A stretch of 64,000 bases of DNA from the NCBI GenBank assembly GCA_964406445.1, contig CAYORU010000001.1, positions 62,001 through 126,000 on the forward strand. Reading direction: 5' to 3'. Positions 52,945 through 60,688 of the stretch are shown here, piece after piece. Under the pieces are notes generated by a model. That model made no database searches and was not told the DNA's origin. It worked only from the letters and a program-made list of their open reading frames with translations. The translations under genes were made by a program, and so were the position numbers. Positions within the stretch are counted from its first letter, which is position 1. Each line of letters starts with the position of its first letter. This stretch comes from SG8-30 sp964406445 (GTDB taxonomy: Bacteria; Pseudomonadota; Gammaproteobacteria; Steroidobacterales; Steroidobacteraceae).

Positions 52945-53937
52945 CTAGGAGGACAGCGGCCCGGTCGCCCGCTCGACCCGCTCGAGCTCCTCCACGGCGG
53001 CCTTGTAGCCAGCCTCGATCGTCTCGGCCGCGCGGTGGAAATCCATCAGCTGCAGGTGCCCGAGCGGCGGGCTGATGGTCAGGTTGGGCGGATCGCCGGC
53101 CATCCGGCTGCGGGCGATGTGGTCCTGCATGATGTGGATGGAGCCCGCCATCACTTCGAAGAGCCCCGGGACGCCGGAAGGCTCGGGCTTCAGGCTCTCG
53201 ACGAGCCCCTCGAGCAGTTCGCTCCAGCGATCGATGCTGGTCCAGCCAGCATCCGGTGGCTCCTCGTCGGTCGGCGCCTCCGGCATCTTCGGCGGCATCT
53301 CGGCCGGCACCACCCGCTGGCGCGTCGCCCAGCGCTCCCGTACCGGCACATTGAGGTTGACCGCGATCACGTACTCCGCGCCGAGCGCGCGGCACAGCGA
53401 CACCGGGACGGGATTCACGACGCCGCCGTCGATCATCCAGCGGTCCTGGTACCAATACGGAGTGAACAGCCCCGGCATCCCGCTCGAGGCGCGCACGGCC
53501 TTCAGCATCGAGCCGCTCCTCAGCCAGATCTCCTCGCCGGTGTTGAGGTCGGCCGCGACCGCAGCGAAGGCGACCGGCAGGTCCTCGATCCGCCGGTCCT
53601 CGATCTGCTCGCCGATCGCGTTCATGAGGCGGTTGCCGCGCATCACTCCGCCGCCGCGGAAGGTCGTGTCGAGCAGCCGCCAGACGTCCACGCGGGTCAG
53701 CGTGCGCACCCAGGCCTCCAGCTCTCGCCACTGGTCGCTCGCGTAGGCGGCCGCGACCAGCGCGCCGACCGAGGCGCCGGCCACGGCCATCGGCGCGAGG
53801 CCGCGCTCCTCCAGCGCGCGCAGCACGCCGAGGTGCGCCCAGCCGCGCGCCGAGCCGCTGCCGAAGGCCACGCCGATGCGCCGGTCGGCGGGCGTCCGGC
53901 CGGAGGAGTGCCCGGCGGTGCTGCGGCTGGGATCCAT
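52945..53937 (-). CDS. Patatin-like phospholipase (RssA/NTE type)
   Basis: A 330-residue protein. The patatin core begins IGVAFGSGSARGWAHLGVLR (oxyanion loop). The nucleophile elbow is AGASVGALVAA and the Asp of the Ser-Asp dyad is in WMIDGGVVNPVPVSLC. The C-terminal 130 residues are less conserved and acidic (PPKMPEAPTDEEPPDAG). No signal peptide is apparent. It should hydrolyse lipid acyl esters. The ATG at 53937 is supported by GAGGA upstream. Divergent from the flavoprotein operon, about 85 bp apart. Confidence 0.9.
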   Translation of the reverse strand: MDPSRSTAGHSSGRTPADRRIGVAFGSGSARGWAHLGVLRALEERGLAPMAVAGASVGALVAAAYASDQWRELEAWVRTLTRVDVWRLLDTTFRGGGVMRGNRLMNAIGEQIEDRRIEDLPVAFAAVAADLNTGEEIWLRSGSMLKAVRASSGMPGLFTPYWYQDRWMIDGGVVNPVPVSLCRALGAEYVIAVNLNVPVRERWATRQRVVPAEMPPKMPEAPTDEEPPDAGWTSIDRWSELLEGLVESLKPEPSGVPGLFEVMAGSIHIMQDHIARSRMAGDPPNLTISPPLGHLQLMDFHRAAETIEAGYKAAVEELERVERATGPLSS

Positions 53938-54022
53938 GGCGTCCTCGTCGGTGGCTTTCCGATTCTGCCGCCCGCGGCCCCGCCGGTGTAAATTTCGGAG
54001 ACTGCGGAGGGGAAAGCGGGCC

Positions 54023-55621
54023 ATGGAGCGCTGGCAGGCGGACGTGATCGTGGCGGGCGGCGGCCTGGCGGGCATCTGCGCCGCGATCGAGCTGCTCGAC
54101 CGCGGCCGGCGCGTGCTGCTGCTCGATCGCGACGCCGAGGAGAACCTGGGCGGCCTCGCGAAGGAGAGCTTCGGCGGGATCTGGTTCGCCGGCACGCCGC
54201 TGCAGCGCCGCTACGGCATCCGCGACGGCGCCGCGCTCGGGCTGGCCGACTGGCTCGCCTTCGGCGAGATCCCGGCCGAGGCCCGCTGGCCGCGCACCTG
54301 GGCGGAGGCCTACGTCGAGCGCTGCGTGCCCGAGGTCTACGAGTGGCTGCTCGGGCAGGGCCTCCAGTTCATGCCCATGCCGATGTGGGTCGAGCGCGGC
54401 CTGCACGTGCCAGGCAATTCCGTCCCGCGCTGGCACATCGTCTGGGGCACGGGCCACGAGCTCGCGGTGGTGCTCGCCCGGCGCCTGCTCGAGCACCCGC
54501 AGCGCGAGCGCCTGGCGCTGCGCTTCGGCTGCCGGGTCGACGAGATCCTGTCGTCGCAGGGCCGGGTCAACGGCTGCCGCGGCACGGTCGAGGCGGCCGG
54601 CGTGCCCTTCGAGGCCGCCGCCGAGGCCGTGATCATCGCCGCCGGGGGCATCAACGGCGACCTCGACCGGGTGCGCAGGCACTGGCACGCCGACTGGGGC
54701 AGGCCGCCCGAGGTGATCCTGAACGGCTCGCACAAGTTCGCCGACGGCACGCTGCACGACGCCGCGGCGCGCCACGGCGCGGCGGTCACGCACCTCGACT
54801 GGCAGTGGAACTACGCCGCCGGCGTGCGCCACTGGCGCCCGCGCAAGCCTTCGCACGGCCTGTCGCTGGTGCCGCCGAAGTCGGCGCTGTGGCTCGACTG
54901 GCGGGGCGAGCGGATCGGCCCGATGCCGCTGGTGACGGGCTTCGACACCCACGACCTGGTCGCCCAGATCTGCCGGCAGGAGCGCGCCTACTCCTGGCAG
55001 CTGCTCAACAGGCGCATCGCGCTCAAGGAGCTCGCGGTGTCCGGCGCGGAGTTCAACCCTGCGTTCCGCGACAAGAAGCGGCTCGCGGTGGCCCGTGACC
55101 TGCTGCTTGGCAACCGCTGGCTGTGGGACGAGCTCACGCGCAACTGCGAGGACTTCGTGGTCGCCGACACCCTGCCCGAGCTGGTCGAGCGCATGAACGC
55201 GCTGGTCGGAGACGGCTCGGTGGACCTCGACGCGGTCACCGGGTCGGTGACGCGCTACGACGAGCGCATCGGCCGCGGCCCCCGCTTCCACAACGACGAG
55301 CAGCTGCGCCGCATAGAATTCGCCCGCCGCTGGCCGGGCGACCGGCTGCGCACCTGCCGGTACCAGCGCATCCTCGACCCGAAGGCCGGCCCGCTGCTCG
55401 CGATCCGCGAGTTCGTCGTCAGCCGCAAGAGCATGGGCGGCATCGCGACCGACCTCGAGTCGCGGGTGCTGGACGTCGCGGGCCGCGCCATCCCGGGCCT
55501 GTTCGCGGCGGGCGAGGCGGCCGGCTTCGGCGGCGGCGGCATGAACGGCAAGCGCGGCCTCGAGGGCACGTTCCTCGGCGGCTGCATCCTCGGCGGGCGC
55601 ATCGCCGGCAAGGTGGCATAG
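54023..55621 (+). CDS. FAD-binding dehydrogenase of the fumarate reductase / ketosteroid dehydrogenase superfamily (COG3573 type)
   Basis: A 532-residue flavoprotein. The dinucleotide fold is DVIVAGGGLAGICAAIELLD, followed by LGGLAKESFGGIWFAG and GNSVPRWHIVWGTGHELAVV. The second FAD segment is PGLFAAGEAAGFGGGGMNGK, then GLEGTFLGGCILGGRIAGK. The pattern matches the uncharacterised 'predicted oxidoreductase' COG3573 group, related to 3-ketosteroid dehydrogenases. Substrate unknown. It is followed after one base by an LldD-type oxidase, suggesting a joint oxidative pathway. Confidence 0.85.
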   Translation: MERWQADVIVAGGGLAGICAAIELLDRGRRVLLLDRDAEENLGGLAKESFGGIWFAGTPLQRRYGIRDGAALGLADWLAFGEIPAEARWPRTWAEAYVERCVPEVYEWLLGQGLQFMPMPMWVERGLHVPGNSVPRWHIVWGTGHELAVVLARRLLEHPQRERLALRFGCRVDEILSSQGRVNGCRGTVEAAGVPFEAAAEAVIIAAGGINGDLDRVRRHWHADWGRPPEVILNGSHKFADGTLHDAAARHGAAVTHLDWQWNYAAGVRHWRPRKPSHGLSLVPPKSALWLDWRGERIGPMPLVTGFDTHDLVAQICRQERAYSWQLLNRRIALKELAVSGAEFNPAFRDKKRLAVARDLLLGNRWLWDELTRNCEDFVVADTLPELVERMNALVGDGSVDLDAVTGSVTRYDERIGRGPRFHNDEQLRRIEFARRWPGDRLRTCRYQRILDPKAGPLLAIREFVVSRKSMGGIATDLESRVLDVAGRAIPGLFAAGEAAGFGGGGMNGKRGLEGTFLGGCILGGRIAGKVA

Positions 55622-55622
55622 C

Positions 55623-56753
55623 GTGAAATTCGACGAAGCGATCAACATCGACGAGCTGCGCGCAATCGCAAGGCGGCGGCTGCCGCGCTTCGTCTTCGAC
55701 TACGTGGACGGCGGCGCCGAGGACGAGCGCACGCTCACCGGCAACCGGGCGGCCTTGGAGAGGCTGCGCTGGCGGCCGCGCACGCTGGTCGACGTTTCCG
55801 CACGCAGCAGCGCGGCGACGATCCTCGGCCAGCCCGCCGCGCTTCCCGCCGTCGTCGGCCCCACGGGGCTCAACGGCCTCGACTGGCGCGACGGGGACCT
55901 CGCGATCGCCCGCGCCGCCGGCGCCGCGGGCCTGCCGTTCGCGATGTCGACGGTCTGCATGAGCTACATCGAGGACATCGCCAAGGTCGCCTCCGCCGGC
56001 CTGTGGCTGCAGGCCTATGTGTTCCGCGAGCGGGCGATCACCGACCGCCTGCTCGAGCGGGCGGCCGGCGCCGGCTGCCGGACGGTGATCATCACCAGCG
56101 ACTTCCCGACTGCCGGCAAGCGCGAGCGCGACCACCGCAGCGGACTGCTGCCAAAGCAGCGGTTCACGCTGGCGACGAAGCTCGACATCCTGCGCCATCC
56201 GCGCTGGCTGCTGACGGTGGCGACGCGCAAGCCGCGCTTCGTCAACGTCGAGCGCGAGCTGGGCGGCGGCGCCAACGTCAACGAGTTCGTCGGCCATGGC
56301 ATGTTCGACCCGAGCCTCGACTGGGACGACCTCGCGCGCTTTCGCGACCGCTGGCGGGGCACGCTGCTGCTGAAGGGCGTGCTGCGCGCCGACGACGCGC
56401 TGCGGGCGGCGGCGCTCGGCGTGGACGGCGTGGTGCTGTCGAACCACGGCGGCCGGCAGCTCGACTCGGCGATCAGCGGCGTGGATGCCCTGCCGGAAGT
56501 GGCCGAGGCCGTAGGCAGCCGCTGCGCGGTGCTGGTCGATGGCGGCGTGCGCCGCGGCGGCGACATCGCCAAGGCGGTTGCGCTCGGCGCGCAGGCGGTG
56601 CTGCTCGGGCGCGCGCCGCTCTACGGCCTCGCCGCGGGCGGCGAGGCGGGTGCGCGCCAAGCGCTTGCGATCCTCGCCGACGAGTTCGACCGCACGCTGG
56701 CGCTCACCGGCTGCCGCTCGGTGGCCGATCTGTCGCGCGACCTGCTGGCCTGA
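55623..56753 (+). CDS. lldD: FMN-dependent alpha-hydroxy-acid dehydrogenase (L-lactate dehydrogenase LldD type)
   Basis: A 376-residue TIM-barrel flavoenzyme. N-terminal LRAIARRRLPRFVFDYVDGG leads to VVGPTGLNGLDWRDGDLAIA, the catalytic His region is VLSNHGGRQLDSAISGVDAL, and FMN phosphate contacts are VLVDGGVRRGGDIAKAVALG then AVLLGRAPLYGLAAGGEAGA. It oxidises L-lactate or a similar 2-hydroxy acid. Start is GTG at 55623, one base after the previous stop; its stop overlaps the TrmB ATG (TGATG). A housekeeping tRNA gene is thus coupled behind it. Confidence 0.93.
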   Translation: MKFDEAINIDELRAIARRRLPRFVFDYVDGGAEDERTLTGNRAALERLRWRPRTLVDVSARSSAATILGQPAALPAVVGPTGLNGLDWRDGDLAIARAAGAAGLPFAMSTVCMSYIEDIAKVASAGLWLQAYVFRERAITDRLLERAAGAGCRTVIITSDFPTAGKRERDHRSGLLPKQRFTLATKLDILRHPRWLLTVATRKPRFVNVERELGGGANVNEFVGHGMFDPSLDWDDLARFRDRWRGTLLLKGVLRADDALRAAALGVDGVVLSNHGGRQLDSAISGVDALPEVAEAVGSRCAVLVDGGVRRGGDIAKAVALGAQAVLLGRAPLYGLAAGGEAGARQALAILADEFDRTLALTGCRSVADLSRDLLA

Positions 56754-57421
56754 TGCAGCCGATCCGCAGCTTCGTGCGCCGCGGCGGGCGCGTGACCGGC
56801 GCGCAGCAGCGCGCCCTGGCCGGGCTGTGGCCACGCTTCGGCGTCGAGTACGCGCCGGCGCCGCTCGACCTCGACGCCCTGTTCGGGCGAACTGCGCCGT
56901 GCATCCTCGAGGTCGGCTTTGGCAACGGCGAGACGCTGGTCGAACTCGCCACGCGGCGGCCGGAGGCCGACTTCATCGGCATCGAGGTGCACCCGCCCGG
57001 CGTGGGCCGCTGCCTGCTCGGCATCGAGTCCAGGGCGCTGACCAACGTCCGTGTCGTCGCCCACGATGCGGTCGAGGTGCTGGCGCAGATGATCCCGGAC
57101 GGTTCGCTCGACGAGCTGCTGCTGTACTTCCCGGATCCCTGGCCCAAGAAGCGCCACCACAAGCGCCGGATCGTGCAGCCCGGGTTCGCCGCGCTGGTCG
57201 CGCGCAAGCTCGTCCCCGGCGGCGCGTGGCGGCTCGCCACCGACTGGGCGCCCTACGCCGCGCACATGCTCGAAGTGCTGGCCGCGGCGCCCGACTTCGT
57301 CAACGCCGCCCCGGCCGGCGGATTCGTCGCACGCCCCGCGAGCCGGCCCGAGACCAAGTTCGAGCGCCGCGGCCAGCGTCTCGGCCACGACGTCTTCGAC
57401 CTCGAGTTCCGCCGCCGTTGA
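56753..57421 (+). CDS. trmB: tRNA (guanine-N7-)-methyltransferase
   Basis: A 222-residue TrmB. IRSFVRRGGRVTGAQQRALA is the family N-terminus. The SAM motif is CILEVGFGNGETLVELATRR, and LLYFPDPWPKKRHHKRRIVQ with ETKFERRGQRLGHDVFDLEF are diagnostic. It makes m7G46 in the variable loop of tRNA. Its ATG overlaps the LldD-type stop by one base. Confidence 0.96.
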   Translation: MQPIRSFVRRGGRVTGAQQRALAGLWPRFGVEYAPAPLDLDALFGRTAPCILEVGFGNGETLVELATRRPEADFIGIEVHPPGVGRCLLGIESRALTNVRVVAHDAVEVLAQMIPDGSLDELLLYFPDPWPKKRHHKRRIVQPGFAALVARKLVPGGAWRLATDWAPYAAHMLEVLAAAPDFVNAAPAGGFVARPASRPETKFERRGQRLGHDVFDLEFRRR

Positions 57422-57458
57422 GGAGACGCTCGGCCGGTCGTTCATGGACATCCATACA

Positions 57459-57481
57459 GTCATTGACATGATGTCAATGAC
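57459..57481. promoter_or_regulatory. Perfect 23-bp palindrome (TetR operator) overlapping a -35 box
   Basis: Two 11-nt arms, GTCATTGACAT and its exact complement ATGTCAATGAC, flank a single central base (57470). A consensus -35 TTGACA (57463-57468) lies within the left arm, and a -10-like CATACT stands at 57487-57492 (18-bp spacer), 7 nt before the TetR ATG at 57499. A repressor bound here would block the promoter of its own gene and of the downstream efflux operon. Confidence 0.8.
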
Positions 57482-57498
57482 CCGCGCATACTCGCGCC

Positions 57499-58137
57499 AT
57501 GTCGTACATCGCCGCCCGCCGCGAGGAGGAGAAGGAGCGCCGCCGGCTCGAGATCATCGAGGCGGCCGAACAGCTCTACGCCGAGAGCGGCTGGGATGCG
57601 GTGACCATGGACCAGGTCGCCCGCCGGGCGCGGCTGTCCCGCGCCCTGCTGTACGTCTATTTCAAGGACAAGGAAGACCTGCTGTTCGCCATCACCGAGC
57701 GCGCGCTCGACGAGCTGCGCCGGCGCTTCGAGGCCGCCGCGGCCGGCCACGAGCTCGGCATCGACCAGGTCTCGGCGATGGGCCTGGCGTACACGCTGTT
57801 CCAGCAGGAGCGGCCGTTCCAGTTCGATGCCTGCAGCCGCTATCACGCGCACCAGGCGCACCAGGGCGCGCCGAACGAGGTGGCTTGCTCGGCCGGTGGC
57901 GACGCCGTCATGGAGGTCATGGTGCGCTCGCTGCAGCGGGGCATCGAGGACCGTTCCATCCGGCCGGACGTCGGCGCTCCGCTCACGGTCTGCGTGATGC
58001 TGTGGGCCTTCACCCACGGCCTGATCCAGATCGCGACGACCAAGGGGCAGGAGATCGCGCGCCACGGCATCGAGGCGGGAAAGTTCATGGAAGAGGGTCG
58101 GGCCAGGCTGCGCGAGATGCTCGCGCCGCGCGCCTGA
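57499..58137 (+). CDS. TetR-family transcriptional repressor of the RND operon
   Basis: A 212-residue regulator. N-terminal HTH: RRRLEIIEAAEQLYAESGWD, then VTMDQVARRARLSRALLYVY and FKDKEDLLFAITERAL. The ligand domain is all-helical. It begins 18 bp after a perfect palindrome containing a -35 box, so autorepression is very likely. The RND outer-membrane gene follows 29 bp after its stop, and the four genes probably form one induced efflux operon. Confidence 0.93.
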   Translation: MSYIAARREEEKERRRLEIIEAAEQLYAESGWDAVTMDQVARRARLSRALLYVYFKDKEDLLFAITERALDELRRRFEAAAAGHELGIDQVSAMGLAYTLFQQERPFQFDACSRYHAHQAHQGAPNEVACSAGGDAVMEVMVRSLQRGIEDRSIRPDVGAPLTVCVMLWAFTHGLIQIATTKGQEIARHGIEAGKFMEEGRARLREMLAPRA

Positions 58138-58166
58138 CGCGCTTTTCTTGGCTCAAGGATTGACAC

Positions 58167-59627
58167 GTGTCCAAGTCTTCAACACTCGCCATTCTCGCCG
58201 CGCTGGCGGCCATGACCTGCGCCGCGGCCGGCGAAACCGGTGAGCCTGCCCCGCCGCCCGCCCAACCGGTCGAGACAGTGCTGGCGGCGCTGGTCGCCGA
58301 GGCCGAATCGGCCAATCTCGAGCTCGCCGGCGCCGAGGCCGGTGTCGCAGGCCGGCTCGCCGCGCTCGACCAGGCGCGCGCGCGGTTCCTGCCCGCGGTC
58401 GACCTCGCGGTGCGCTACTCGCGCGCCGATGGCGGGCGCGAGATCGGCATCCCGGTGGGCGACCTCGTCAACCCGGCCTACGCCACGCTGAACGCGCTGC
58501 TCGAGGCGAGCGGCCAGCCAGGTCCCTTCACGCCGGTCGCCAACCAGTCGATCCCCTTCCTGCGCGAACGCGAGCAGGAGACCACCCTCACGCTGACCCA
58601 GCCGCTGTACGACGCGCGCCTCCCGGCCGCCGCCCGCATCGCCGGGGCCGACTACGAGGCGACCCGCCAGGGCCAGGCGGCGCTGCGCGCCCGCGTCCGC
58701 CGCGACGTGCAGCAGTCCTACCTGCGCTGGCTCTCCACCGCCGAGACGCGCCTGGTCCTCGACGCCGCGCTCGAGACCGCCGCGGAGAACCTCCGGGTCA
58801 ACGAGAGCCTCTACCGCAACGGCAAGGTCACCCGCGACGCGGTGCTGCGCGCCGAGGCCGACCGTCTCGAGATCGAGCAGCAGCGCATCGCGGTGGACGG
58901 CGCCGAGCGCCTCGCGCTGCGCTACGTCAACCTGCTCAGGAATGCGCCCCTCGACGCATCGCTGCCGGCCGTCGCCGTCGCCGACGCCGACGTCGCGCGG
59001 CTGCGCGCGCGGATGGCCGCGGCCGCCGGGGCCGCCGCGTCCGGCCTGCAGGGGCTGCAGGACGCCGCCGTCGACCGTCGCCCGGAGTTGCGCCAGCTCG
59101 AATCGGGACTCGACGCCGCGGCCGCGGCCGAGGACCTGGCGCGCGCCGCGTTCAAGCCGCAGCTCGCCTTCGCGGTCGACGCGGGCAGCCAGGGCGAGGA
59201 GTTCCGCTTCGGCGACGAGGACCGCTTCGTGCTCGCCTCGCTGGTGCTGCGCTTCAACCTGTTCCGCGGCGGCGCCGACCGGGCCGCGCTGCGCGAGGCT
59301 CGCTCGCGCAGCGACGAGCTGCGGGCCAGCCGCGAGCTCGCGGAGCAGAGGATCCGCCTCGAGGTGCTCTCGGCGCTCGAGGATTTCCGGGTCGCGGAAG
59401 CCTCGCTCGCCACGGCCGCGAAGCAGGTCGAGGCCTCCGAGGGCGCCTACGCGATCGTCAGCCGCAAGCGCGACCTCGGCCAGGTGCCGCAGGTCGAGTT
59501 CATCGACGCCCGCCGCGACCTCACGCGGGCCCGCATCAACCGCAACATCAGCCGCTTCGACGCGCTCGCGGCGCTCGCAGCCCTCGAGTACGCCGTCGGA
59601 ACCCGCCTCCTGGAGACCCGGCCATGA
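58167..59627 (+). CDS. TolC-family outer-membrane efflux channel
   Basis: A 486-residue protein with a signal peptide (VSKSSTLAILAALAAMTCAA, cleaved near AAAGE). It has two repeats of the TolC fold with long amphipathic helices, including VRRDVQQSYLRWLSTAETRL and NLRVNESLYRNGKVTRDAVL, and FNLFRGGADRAALREARSRS in the second repeat. It forms the outer-membrane channel for the adaptor and permease encoded next. Start GTG at 58167; the stop overlaps the adaptor ATG by 4 nt. Confidence 0.93.
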   Translation: MSKSSTLAILAALAAMTCAAAGETGEPAPPPAQPVETVLAALVAEAESANLELAGAEAGVAGRLAALDQARARFLPAVDLAVRYSRADGGREIGIPVGDLVNPAYATLNALLEASGQPGPFTPVANQSIPFLREREQETTLTLTQPLYDARLPAAARIAGADYEATRQGQAALRARVRRDVQQSYLRWLSTAETRLVLDAALETAAENLRVNESLYRNGKVTRDAVLRAEADRLEIEQQRIAVDGAERLALRYVNLLRNAPLDASLPAVAVADADVARLRARMAAAAGAAASGLQGLQDAAVDRRPELRQLESGLDAAAAAEDLARAAFKPQLAFAVDAGSQGEEFRFGDEDRFVLASLVLRFNLFRGGADRAALREARSRSDELRASRELAEQRIRLEVLSALEDFRVAEASLATAAKQVEASEGAYAIVSRKRDLGQVPQVEFIDARRDLTRARINRNISRFDALAALAALEYAVGTRLLETRP

Positions 59628-60679
59628 GCCGAAAGCACGTCGCGACGGTCGCCGCCGTCACCCTCGCCCTCGCGCTCGCCGCCTGCGGGCCGGCGCCCGA
59701 GGACACCCCGCAGAGGGCGACCCCGGTGCGCGTCGCCGAGGTCGAGCGCGCCTCGCTGGCCGCCGGCATCCGCGCGGTCGGCACGATCGCGCCGTCCGAG
59801 GAGGTGCGCCTGTCGTTCAAGGTCGGCGGCGTCGTGTCCTCCATCGCGGTCGAAGCCGGCGACCGCGTGCGCGAGGGCCAGGCTCTCGCGAGCCTCGCCC
59901 GCGACGAGGTCGAGGCCGCCGTCGCACAGGCGCAGGCCGCGCTCGAGAAGACCGAGCGGGACCTGGCGCGCGGCGAGGCCCTGCTCGCCGACGAGGTCGC
60001 GACGCGCGAGCAGGTCGAGGACCTGCGCACCGCCCGCGAGGTCGCCGCGGCCGGCCTGCGCGCCGCCCGCTTCAACGCGCGCTTCGCCACGATCACGGCG
60101 CCCCAGGACGGCCTCGTGCTGCACCGCCTCGCGGAGCCGGGCGAACTGGTCGGCGCCGGCCAGCCGGTGCTCGTCGTGGGCAACACCGCGGGCGGGTGGA
60201 TCGTGCGGGCCCAGCTGCCCGATCGCGACGTCGTGCGGGTCTCGCCCGGCGATCCGGCGCGAGTCACGCTCGACGCGTTCCCCGGCCGGACCTTCGAGGC
60301 CCGCGTGACGGAGGTCTCCTCCGCCGCACATCCGGCGACCGGCACCTACGCGATCAAGCTCGCCATCGACCCCCAGGGCCTGCGCTTCGTCCAGGGCCTG
60401 GTGGCCAAGCTCGAACTGCCGAGGGAAGCCGGTGCCGCGGCGTTGCCGGTGGTGCCGCTGGAGTCGCTGCTCGAGGCGGACGGCGCGAACGCCGTCGTTT
60501 ACCGCGTGGCCGATGGCGGCGACGGGGAGGTCGCGCGGCGGGTCGCGGTGCGGCTCGGCCAGTGGGTCGGGACCCGCGTCGAGATCGTCGAGGGCCTCGC
60601 CGAGGGCGACCGCGTCGTCACCGAGGGTGCCGCCTACCTGCGGGACGGCGAAGCCGTCCGCGTGCTCGGCCCGGCCTGA
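59624..60679 (+). CDS. RND efflux adaptor lipoprotein
   Basis: A 351-residue membrane-fusion protein anchored as a lipoprotein (lipobox LALAAC, Cys21). Lipoyl halves are LSFKVGGVVSSIAVEAGDRV and ITAPQDGLVLHRLAEPGELV, separated by a helical hairpin (about residues 95-145). A beta-barrel and membrane-proximal domain complete it. It bridges the TolC-type channel and the RND permease. Coupled to the channel gene by 4 nt; the permease starts 9 nt after it. Confidence 0.94.
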   Translation: MSRKHVATVAAVTLALALAACGPAPEDTPQRATPVRVAEVERASLAAGIRAVGTIAPSEEVRLSFKVGGVVSSIAVEAGDRVREGQALASLARDEVEAAVAQAQAALEKTERDLARGEALLADEVATREQVEDLRTAREVAAAGLRAARFNARFATITAPQDGLVLHRLAEPGELVGAGQPVLVVGNTAGGWIVRAQLPDRDVVRVSPGDPARVTLDAFPGRTFEARVTEVSSAAHPATGTYAIKLAIDPQGLRFVQGLVAKLELPREAGAAALPVVPLESLLEADGANAVVYRVADGGDGEVARRVAVRLGQWVGTRVEIVEGLAEGDRVVTEGAAYLRDGEAVRVLGPA

Positions 60680-60688
60680 GGCGCCGCC

